The position numbers and the translations under genes are program-made. From the NCBI RefSeq assembly GCF_040802235.1, contig NC_133161.1:19113001-19177000 (forward strand): a stretch of DNA of 64,000 nt. The letters are read 5' to 3'. Positions 1-7,889 of this stretch are shown here, piece by piece. This DNA comes from Manis javanica (lineage: Eukaryota; Chordata; Mammalia; Pholidota; Manidae). The notes beneath the pieces were generated by a model, which saw only the letters and a list, made by a program, of their open reading frames with translations, searched no databases and was not told the origin of the DNA. The number at the start of each line of letters is the position of its first letter. The stretch's first letter is position 1.

Positions 1-1153
1 CACATGCCCAAGCCCATCACTGGAGGTTCTGGTTCAGAGGGGCTGAGGCTGGATCTGGGCCTCTGTACTTTCAACTAAATTCCCTAAGTAGCTCTGTACA
101 CAGGAGTTTGAGAACCATAGCTGTAAATCCCATTGGCCTGGACGGCATTAGAGGCCTTCAACCTGTCGGTGGTCCCACTGAGTCTTTGTTTTTCTCCTTT
201 CAGGGGATAAGGAGCTGCCAGTACCTGTCTCTGCCTACCCGGTCTCAGCCACTTAGCAGGGAACTATTTCAGGGAACACATCAGAAGATGTTGGGGACAG
301 AGGGTGGGAGCATCTGAAAAACAAGTTCTCTTCTCCCCTCTTCTTGCCCCTGTTGAAACTGTAGATGCCCCTGGGTGTGGAGCCCCACCTGGTTTTTGTG
401 AGCTGGAGGGAGGAAAGAGGCACTGAGCCAAGGGCACGTGGGCCCCTGGCCAGCTCACAGTTGTGGCTAGGCCCTCCCTTGGCTCTGCCCACGTCACCCT
501 GCTCTCTTCCTCTGGCCTACATCAGGGGCCCTGTCCTGAAGCAGTTGCTTCTGGCATACATAGACATCCACCTTCAGAGTGTGCAAAGATAAGTCAAGGT
601 TAACTTTATGGGAAGACCTACAGGGGCATGTTTTTATTGTGTTGGAAGGCTTCTTTATCATCATCACCTAATGACATTTATTAATTGCCCAGCTGGGCAG
701 CTCATACTCAAGATGACAAACACATGGGTGTACCAAAATAGAGTTCCCATTCTTCAGTGTGGCGGCACTTTGAATTTCTAGTCACATCAGGCAAACTAAA
801 TTCCAAACTTTAAATTTGTTAACCCAGTCTCTTCCATAATAGGAATCCTTTTTTAAACCACTTTATAATAGTTCCTTTATGACATTTTCTTTTTTTTTTT
901 AAGTCTCCTTTATGACATTTTCTTTTTTTTTTTTAAGTCTGGGTTTAATAGAAGAAATATTACCATGATAATAGACATTCATTTTTCTTAATAGGCATTC
1001 CTTTTCCAGTGCTTATCCTTCAGGACTTAGAACTGCACTTCGTGTTTTTACTGTTACTGCAGCAAGTTACTGTATAAACAGTTAATTACTTGTAATTTAA
1101 TTTGAATAATACACAGCATTTGCCATCGAAGATATAAAACAAGATCCAGGCAT
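1..1153. other. Unannotated mammalian sequence upstream of the composite L1
   Basis: I see no gene, RNA or classifiable repeat here apart from the short tandem duplication listed separately. The open frames present are short and lack any protein family signature. The stretch up to about 600 is somewhat GC-rich; the rest is A/T-rich with T-runs. Confidence 0.5.
873..939 (+). repeat. 33-bp tandem duplication (two copies)
   Basis: Two adjacent near-identical units are visible at 873-905 and 906-939. Each begins TCCTTTATGACATTTTC, runs through a T-tract and ends AAGTC. The second copy has one extra T. It looks like a simple slippage or segmental tandem duplication in unique sequence. Confidence 0.85.
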
Positions 1154-1167
1154 AAAAAGTTGACCTG
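1154..1167 (+). repeat. 5' target-site duplication of the L1-ERV composite
   Basis: AAAAAGTTGACCTG lies directly before the L1 5' end. It recurs with one substitution (C to T) at 7876-7889, directly after the terminal A-tail. The A-rich start fits the TTTT/A-type nick made by L1 endonuclease on the other strand. Confidence 0.85.
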
Positions 1168-2038
1168 TGGGGCGGAGCCAAGATGGCAGCGTGAGTAGAG
1201 CAGCAGAAATCTCCTCCCAAAACCACATATATCTATGAAAATATAACAAAGACAACTCTTCCTAAAATAGAGACCAGAGGACACAGGACAACATCCAGAC
1301 CACATCCACACCTGCGAGAACGCAGCGCCTCGTGAAGGGGACTAAGATATAAGCCCCGGCCCAGTGGAACCCGAGCGCCCCTCCCTCCAGCTCCCAGCGG
1401 GTGGAGAGGAGTCAGCAGGAAGAGACAGGGAGCCCAGGACTGCTGAGCACCCAGCCCCAGCCATCTGGACCAGAGCGCAGACACAGTGCATGCGCGGGGT
1501 CCTGGATACTAGGGAAACAGGGCAGCAGGACCGGTGAGCGGGCCTGAGACTGGCACCTGAGGACAAAGAAAATCGTGCGTTTTTCTCCTTTTTTTTTAAA
1601 TTATTTATTTAATTTTTTTTTCTTTTGTTGTTGCTATTGTTGTTTTGGCTTGGAGAGTGCTTTTTGGAAGTCTTAAAGGGGCAGGGCAGGACACTTAGTC
1701 CAGAGGCAGGGAATCTGGGGATCTCTGGGCACTCTAACCCCCTGGGCAGCAGGGAGCACAGAGGCCCCTTACGGAGATAAATAGCCTCCCAGCCACTCCC
1801 CCTCCAACAGGGCTCCACCATTTTGGAGCAGCAGCCCAAGCCAGGCCAGGCCTACAGCAACAGTGGAGATAAACCCCATAGCACCAGGGCAGGAAGCAGA
1901 AGCCCTGTCTGCGCACAGCTGCCCAGCACAAGCCACTAGAGGTCGCTATTCTCCCAGGAGAGGAAGGCCACAAACCAACAAGAAGGAAAGCTCTTCCAAC
2001 TGTCACTTGTACCAGCTCTGCAAACTATCTCTATCACC
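1168..2038 (+). other. L1 5' UTR
   Basis: The segment starts with a G-rich run followed by GAGCCAAGATGGCAGC, the typical start of full-length mammalian L1 RNAs. It continues as a GC-rich leader of about 870 bp with no ORF, up to the ORF1 ATG at 2039. A T-rich stretch lies near 1580-1640. Retention of this end shows that the insertion was not 5'-truncated. Confidence 0.75.
1179..1187 (+). promoter_or_regulatory. YY1-type site at the L1 5' end
   Basis: CAAGATGGC matches the YY1 core, which in primate L1 promoters sits just inside the 5' end and positions transcription start. Here it lies about 11 bases inside the element. The assignment is by motif and position only. Confidence 0.55.
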
Positions 2039-2896
2039 ATGAAAAGGCAAAACTACAGGCAGACAAAGATCACAGAGACAACACCTGAGAAGGAGACAGA
2101 CCTAACCAGTCTCCCTGAAAAAGAATTCAAAATAAAAATCATGAACATGCTGACAGAGATGTAGAGAAATATACAGGAGCTAAGGGATGAAGTCCGGAGG
2201 GAGGTCACAGATGTCAGGAAGGAGATCACAGAAGTGAAACCAAACCTGGAAGGATTTATAAGCAGAATGAATAAGATGCAAGAGGCCATTGAAGGAATAG
2301 AAACCAGAGAACAGGAACGTATAGAAGTTGACAGAGAGAGAGATAAAAGGATCTCCAGGAACGAAACAATACTAAGAGAACTATGTGACCAATCCAAAAG
2401 GAACAATATCCGTATTATACGGGTACCAGAAGAGGAAGAGAGAGGAAAAGGGATAGAAAGTATCTTTGAAGAAATAATTGCTGAAAACTTCCCCCAAATG
2501 GGGGAGCAAATAATCAAACAAACCACAGAAATACACAGAACCCCCAACAGAATAGATCCAAGGAGGACAACACCAAGACACATAGTAATTAAAATGGCAA
2601 GGATCAAGGACAAGGAAAGAGTTTTAAAGGCTGCTAGAGAGAAAAAGGTTACCTATAAAGGAAATCCCATCAGGCTAACATCAGACTTCTCGAGAGAAAC
2701 CCTACAGGCCAGAAGAGAAGGGCATGATATATTTAATGCAACAAAACAGACGGGCCTTGAACCAAGGATACTGTATCCAGCACAACTATCATTTAAATAT
2801 GATGGTGGGATTAAACAATTCCCAGACAAGCAAAAGCTGAGGGATTTTGCTTCCCACAAACCACCTCTACAGGGCATCCTACAGGGACTGCTCTAG
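2039..2896 (+). pseudogene. L1 ORF1 (RNA-binding chaperone), one premature stop
   Basis: ORF1p is the trimeric RNA-binding protein that coats L1 RNA in the ribonucleoprotein. The frame opens at ATG 2039, reads 41 codons and meets TAG at 2162-2164. It then stays open to TAG at 2894-2896, so it is 285 codons overall including the stop, somewhat shorter than the usual ORF1p of about 340 residues. After the stop there is a charged heptad-like segment (about 2165-2390, many E, R and K), as expected for the coiled coil. An RRM-like part follows, beginning RNNIRIIRVPEEEE (about 2398). The C-terminal domain contains ARIKDKERVLKAAREK (about 2596). An internal start at ATG 2258 or later could give an N-truncated product, but nothing shows that it is used. 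Family assignment is secure; the single stop marks it as non-functional. Confidence 0.85.
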
Positions 2897-3091
2897 ATGG
2901 GAGCACTCCTTAAAAGAGCACAGAACAAAACACACAACATATGAAGAAGGGAGGAGGAGGAATAAGAAGGGAGAGAAGAAAAGAATCTCCAGACAGTGTA
3001 TATAACAGCTCAATAAGCGAGCTAAGTTAGGCAGTAAGATACTAAAGAGGCTAACCTTGAACCTTTGGTAACCACGAATTTAAAGCCTGCA

Positions 3092-3916
3092 ATGGCAATA
3101 AGTACATATCTCTCAATAGTCACCCTAAATGTAAATGGACTTAATGCACCAATCAAAAGACACAGAATAATAGAATGGATAAAAAAGCAACACCCATCTA
3201 TATGCTGCTTACAAGAAACTCACCTTAAACCCAAAGATAAGCATAGACTAAAAGTCAAGGGATGGAAAAACATGCTTCAGGCAAACAACAGTGAGAAGAA
3301 AGCAGGGATTGCAGTACTAATATCAGACAAAATAGACTTCAAAACTAAGAAAGTAACAAGAGATAAAGAAGGACACTACATAATGGTAAAGGACTCAGTC
3401 CAACAAGAGGATATAACCATTCTAAATATATATGCACCCAACACAGGAGCACCAGCATATGTGTAACAAATACTAACAGAACTAAAGAGGGAAATAGACT
3501 GCAATGCATTCATTTTAGGAGACTTCAACACACCACTCACCCCAAAGGATAGATCCACCGGGCAGAAAATAAGTAAGAACACACAGGCACTGAACAACAC
3601 ACTTGAACAGATGGACCTAATAGACATCTATAGAACTCTACATCCAAAAGCAACAGGATATACATTCTTCTCAAGTGCACATGGAACATTCTCCAGAATA
3701 GACCACATACTAGCTCACAAAAAGAGCCTCAGTAAATTGCAAAATATTGAAATTCTACCAACCAATTTTTCAGACCACAAAGGAATAAAACTAGAAATAA
3801 ATTCTACAAAGAAAACAAAAAGGCTCACAAACACATGGAGGCTTAACAACATGCTTCTAAATAATCAATGGATTAACGAACAAATCAAAATAGAGATCAA
3901 GAAATACAAGGAATCC
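3092..3916 (+). pseudogene. L1 ORF2 N-terminal half: APE-type endonuclease, interrupted
   Basis: This is the endonuclease domain that nicks target DNA for target-primed reverse transcription. I start it at ATG 3092 (MAISTYLSIVTLNVNG), the family's usual beginning. Key motifs are visible in order: LNVNGL, LQETHL (about 3205), IYAPN (about 3427), LGDFNTPL (about 3517) and SDHKGI (about 3770). These carry the catalytic N, E, D/N and H residues of the APE family. An in-frame TAA at 3464-3466 follows the IYAPN motif by about ten codons, and the frame resumes directly after it. At about 3910-3917 the sequence jumps to a point just upstream of the reverse-transcriptase FADD motif, and the reading frame shifts there. 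The active-site residues survive but no intact protein could be made. Confidence 0.85.
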
Positions 3917-5550
3917 AGATTGGTAAAGAGGAAGTTAGGCTGTCACTATTTGCAGATGACATGATATTGTACATAAAAAATCCTAAACACTCCACTACAA
4001 AACTACTATAACTGATATCGGAATACAGCAAAGTTGCAGGATACAAAATTAACACACAGAAATCTGTAGCTTTGCTATACACTAACAATGAACCAACAGA
4101 AAGAGAAATCAGAAAAACAATTCCATTCACAATTGCATCAAAAAGAATAAAATACCTAGGAATAAACCTAACCAAAGAAGTGAAAGAGCTATACCCTGAA
4201 AACTACAAGTCACTCTTAAGACAAATTAAAGGGGACACTAACAAATGGAAACTCATCCCATGCTCATGGCTAGGAAGAAATATTATCATCAAAATGGCCA
4301 TCCTGCCCAAAGCAATATACAGATTTGATGCAATCCCTATCAAATTACCAGCAACATTCTTCAATGAACTGGAGCAAATAATTCAAAAATTCATATGGAA
4401 ACACCAAAGACCCCGAATAGCCAAAGCAATCCTGAGAAAGAAGAATAAAGTAGGGGGGATCTCACTCCCCAACTTCAAGCTCTGCTACAAAGCCATAGTA
4501 ATCAAGACAATTTGGTACTATCACAAGAACAGAGCCACAGACCAGTGGAACAGATTAGAGACTCCAGACATCAACCCAAACATATATGGTCAATTAATAT
4601 TTGATAAAGGAGCCATGGACATACAATGGAGAAATGACAGTCTCTTCGACAGATGGTGCTGGCAAAACTGGACAGCTACATGTAGGAGAATGAAACTGGA
4701 CCATTGTCTAACCCCATACGCAAAAGTAAATTCAAAATGGATCAAAGACCTGAATGTAAGTCATGAAACCATAAAACTCTTAGAAAAAAACATAGGCAAA
4801 AACCTTTTAGACATAAACATGAGTGACCTCTTCTTGAACATATCTCCCCAGGCAAGGAAAACAACAGCAAAAATGAACAAGTGGGACTATATGAAGCTGA
4901 AAAGCTTCTGTACAGCAAAAGACACCATCAATAGAACAAAAAGAAACCCTACAGTATGGGAGAATATATTTGTAAATGACAGATCCGCTAAAGGCTTGAC
5001 GTCCAAAATATATAAAGAGCTCACATGCCTCAACAAACAAAAAACAAATAATCCAATTAAAGAATGGGCAGAGAAACTGAACAGACAGTTCTCTAAAAAA
5101 GAAATACAGATGGCCAACAGACACATGAAAAGATGCTCCACATCGCTTGTCATCAGAGAAATGCAAATTAAAAGTACAATGAGATATCACCTCACAGCAG
5201 TAAGGATGGCTGCCATCCAAAAGACAAACAACAACAAATGTTGGCGAGGCTGTGGAGAAAGGGGAACCCTCCTACACTGCTGGTGGGAATATAAATTAGT
5301 TCAACCATTGTGGAAAGCAGTATGGAGGTTCATCAAAATGCTCAAAACAGACCTACCATTTGACCCAGGAATTCCACTCCTAGGAATTTACCCTACGAAC
5401 GCAGCAATTAAGTTTGAGAAAGACAGATGCACCCCTATGTTTATCGCAGCACTATTTACAATAGCCAAGAATTGGAAGCAACCTAAATGTCCATCAGTAG
5501 ATGAATGGATAAAGAAGATATGGTACATATACACAATGGAATACTACTGA
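3917..5550 (+). pseudogene. L1 ORF2 C-terminal half: RT palm end, thumb, Cys-rich tail; most of RT deleted
   Basis: In a different frame from the endonuclease half, the sequence reads LFADDMILY at 3946-3972, the catalytic aspartate motif of L1 reverse transcriptase. A TAA follows at 4009-4011, and then the frame is open to TGA at 5548-5550. That part covers the thumb and C-terminal region, with the family landmarks [16 protein letters not shown] and [19 protein letters not shown]. The zinc-knuckle-like [16 protein letters not shown] lies near 5239-5286, and the end reads [10 protein letters not shown]. From 3092 to 5550 the gene is about 2.46 kb, against roughly 3.8 kb for an intact mammalian ORF2. 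About 1.35 kb is therefore missing: the linker and the RT fingers and palm before FADD. The deletion, two stops and the frameshift rule out activity in cis. Confidence 0.85.
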
Positions 5551-6030
5551 GCCATTAGAAGAGGGCAAATCCTACCATTTGCAGCAACATGGATGGAGCT
5601 GGAGGGTATTATGCTCATTGAAATAAGGCAAGCGGAGAAAGAGAAATACCAAATGATTTCACTCATCTGTGGAGTATAAGAACAAAGGAAAAACTGAAGG
5701 AACAAAACAGCAGCGGAATTACAGAACCCAAAAATGGACTAACAGGTACCAAAGGGAAAGGGACTGGGGAGGATGGGTGGGTAGGAAGGGATAAGTGGGG
5801 GGAAGAAGAAAGGGGGTATTAAGATTAGCATGCATAGTGGGGTGAGGGAGAAAGGGGAGGACTGTATAACACAGAGAAGACAAGTTGTGATTCTACAAGA
5901 TTTTGCTATGCTGATGGACAGTGACTGTAAAGTGGTTTATAGGGGGGACCTGGTATAGGGGAGAGCCTAGTAAACATAATGTTCTTCATGTAAGTGTAGA
6001 TTAAAGGTTAAAAATAAAAGAAAGAAAAGG
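5551..6030 (+). other. L1 3' UTR and internal A-rich remnant
   Basis: The sequence after the ORF2 stop is typical L1 3' UTR, with a G-rich polypurine tract. The end of this stretch resembles the reverse complement of the short L1 fragment at 58451-58551 (shared ATGTTCTTCATG / TTGTTTTTCATG region). That marks it as the terminal part of this L1 lineage's UTR. From about 6003 to 6030 the sequence becomes A/G-rich (TTAAAAATAAAAGAAAG), which may be the remnant of the original L1 poly-A tail at the junction with the retroviral part. Confidence 0.65.
5754..5790 (+). other. G-rich tract, potential G-quadruplex in L1 3' UTR
   Basis: Runs GGG-AAA-GGG-ACT-GGGG-AGGAT-GGG (5754-5776) satisfy the simple G3+N1-7 pattern and continue with two further GGG runs. 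Such purine tracts are a recurrent feature of mammalian L1 3' UTRs. Folding is inferred, not shown. Confidence 0.6.
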
Positions 6031-6871
6031 GGGATTACTCCTTGATAGGATAAAACTAATGGTAAATCAACGATTAACGCATGCTTTAAATATCCTTAAT
6101 TTTGATCACTTAAAGGGTGTCAGATGATTGGCTTGAGGTACACTTTTCTGATAATATTCCTTTCTCTTAAAAATAAAAGGCAGTTCCTGTGTGGTGACCT
6201 CCAATGAGTTCTACACAGTGGTATAAAGGGCATATCAAAGTGTGGGCAAAGGGTCTGTTTGTGTTTATACAGAGGATCAAAGCCTAATTTGGCTACCCAG
6301 AAAATGAACTAAGATACGATATGAAGAAGAACTTCCAACATCAGCACTCTCTGGAAGACTCATACCAGAAGATGATCATCAAAAAACCTCAACAAAGCTC
6401 CAGGCAATGCTGCAGTTGTAGCTGTATCCATCCCACCAGTTCATCGACTTGCCATTGGAATGAAGAAGGAGATATCTAAGCTGGCCTGTGAGTACAGTAA
6501 AACAACGAATTTGACTGGATCTATACTGTTGGAACTCAGCCAAGAATTAGGAGAAGTGCAAGTTGTAGCGCTCCAAAATCTTACGACTACAGACTATCTA
6601 CTCTTAAAAGAACATATGGGATGTGAACAGTTCCCAGGAATGGGGTTGTTTTAATTTGTCTGATTTCTCTCAGACTGTTCAAGTACAGTTGGACAATATC
6701 CATCATATCATAGACAAATTTTCACAAATGCCTAGGGTGTCTATCTGGTTTTCTTGGCTTCACTGGAGATGGCTGGTAATTATAGATCTGCTTTGGTTAT
6801 GTAACTGTATTCCTATTATGTTAATGTGTGTGCGCAGTTTAGTTAGTAGTTTTAAACCTATACATGCTTAA
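6031..6871 (+). pseudogene. Betaretrovirus-like env remnant (end of SU and TM), frame-broken
   Basis: Three reading-frame pieces resemble the 3' half of a class II (beta-type, HERV-K/HML-like) envelope gene. A piece near 6196-6310 resembles the end of the surface subunit. The piece at 6460-6654 begins MKKEISKLACEYSK and contains LLLELSQ-like heptads and DYLLLKEHMGC, like the coiled-coil region of a transmembrane subunit. The piece at 6623-6871 runs through a Trp-rich pre-membrane stretch (VSIWFSWLHWRW) into a hydrophobic anchor and stops at 6869-6871. Only one cysteine remains where retroviral TM proteins normally carry a Cys loop. The pieces lie in different frames with stops between them, so there is no product. 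No gag, pol or 5' LTR is present in the window. The beta-type assignment is by resemblance and should be checked by a protein profile search. Confidence 0.62.
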
Positions 6872-7502
6872 GTTACTCTACAAGAATATATGTCAAAGAA
6901 ATAATCAGTCTTCCCATGTTTTCTTCCATCTGCTACCTCTATAGCTTTTCTTCTTCCTTCCTAATTGCAACCCTTAAATAGAATTCATGCCTCATATCGA
7001 ATTTACTGAGTATCATAATTCCTCCGAGTGGTAAAGATACCGCAAGACAAATGCTGGGCATAGAAGCCACAGGGTATAAATCTGCAAAGAAGTAAAAAGC
7101 TAACCTTTTCAAACAGTATGGCTTCTCTCTCACTTACCAACTTTACATCTCCCTGTATGGCCCCGGAAGATGACTGGTTAGCCAGAGACGGGTAAGATTC
7201 CTCAAGGGAGGAACAACCTAAGACAGGCACAGTCGCAGGGGGGCCATCAGGTGAGAAATTGGGGCTCAACTGTGGTGAGGCTTAGAACCTCACCCCCCCT
7301 GTTTTGAGAGAAGTCTTCTGCATCCGTGGATGTTTTAATGCCCTTGTCTAGCTTGGATTAACACATAGTCTACAGGCACACACCTGATCATCTACAATTG
7401 CTCTCTTACAACACTAAAGTATGTTTTCTACCTTTATCTTGCATCTACCTACCACTTCAGCATTTTATTAAAAATAAAATAATAATAATAATAAAGGAGA
7501 AA
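6872..7502 (+). other. ERV env-LTR interval ending in a polypurine tract
   Basis: This interval between the env stop and the LTR has no ORF of note. It ends with (AAT)n followed by AAAGGAGAAA at about 7493-7502, immediately before the TG that opens the LTR. That is the expected position of the retroviral plus-strand primer tract. Confidence 0.6.
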
Positions 7503-7826
7503 TGTGGGATCCACATATAAATCAAGTATAAAAATCAAATGAATATTCATATTTGACCTGATTGTTTATAGTTCATAATGCGTGATCAAAACCGAAAGTT
7601 TCTGTGATGACTGCCCTTGTACTGTTCACCATGTAAGAACTTATTCACTATGTAAGAATTCGTTCACCATGTAAGAACTTGTTCGTTATGCTTCAGAAGA
7701 TTGGAGACTGACGAGAATTAGGCTTGGGGTGGATTAATGATTGTGCATTGAGCATTGACTCCCCCGTACAGAATTTTATTGTTGTTAACAACCATTTGAT
7801 CAATAAATATGAGAGATGCCCTCTCA
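7503..7826 (+). mobile_element. ERV 3' LTR (U3-R) ending at its poly-A site
   Basis: The LTR opens TGTGGGATCC directly after the polypurine tract. It contains a short internal tandem array (7623-7683) and AATAAA at 7802-7807, and changes to A-rich tail about 19 bases later. The stop at the poly-A site, without a U5, shows that the sequence was copied from a polyadenylated RNA rather than being an integrated LTR with both ends. I see no clear TATA box. Confidence 0.7.
7623..7683 (+). repeat. Tandem array of about 20 bp in the ERV LTR
   Basis: Three and a half units are visible, with core TTCACCATGTAAGAACTT; the middle one is TTCACTATGTAAGAATT. U3 regions often carry such repeats as enhancer-like blocks, but the function here is unknown. 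Confidence 0.8.
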
Positions 7827-7875
7827 AAAAATAAAAAAGAAAAGAAAGAGAAGAGAATTTCAATTGTGTAAAAAA
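7826..7875 (+). other. Compound A-rich tail of the composite element
   Basis: After the LTR poly-A site the sequence is an A/G-rich tail to about 7855. A non-A spacer (AATTTCAATTGTGT) follows, then a pure A-run up to the 3' target duplication. This suggests two tail segments, perhaps from read-through and re-polyadenylation or from tail mutation. Confidence 0.6.
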
Positions 7876-7889
7876 AAAAAGTTGACTTG
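7876..7889 (+). repeat. 3' target-site duplication of the L1-ERV composite
   Basis: AAAAAGTTGACTTG matches 1154-1167 at 13 of 14 bases. Its first As merge with the poly-A run, so the exact start is uncertain by a few bases. Confidence 0.85.

Larger units (their letters stand above)
1168..7875 (+). mobile_element. Composite L1 plus ERV 3'-end retrotransposon, one insertion
   Basis: The unit contains, in order: an L1 5' UTR (from 1168), ORF1 (2039-2896), ORF2 with an internal deletion (3092-5550), an L1 3' UTR (to about 6010), a retroviral env remnant (about 6031-6871), a polypurine tract and an LTR ending at its AATAAA/poly-A site (7503-7826), then a compound A-rich tail. The same 14-base target duplication sits outside both ends, at 1154-1167 and 7876-7889. 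There is no such repeat at the internal L1/ERV junction that I can see. The whole 6.7 kb was therefore probably reverse-transcribed from one RNA by the L1 machinery. A likely history is an L1 that landed in an ERV env gene, read through to the LTR poly-A signal and was then remobilised. The copy is dead: ORF1 and ORF2 carry stops and frame breaks. Whether this is a multi-copy family cannot be told from one window. Confidence 0.82.

Noticed and set aside
7623-7683. CRISPR-like repeat array
   Set aside because: Units are contiguous and degenerate with no spacers, and they lie in an LTR of a vertebrate genome.
6031-7826. Complete endogenous provirus
   Set aside because: No 5' LTR, primer-binding site, gag or pol is present. 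Only the env remnant and the 3' LTR up to its poly-A site are seen, and they lie within the L1 target duplication.
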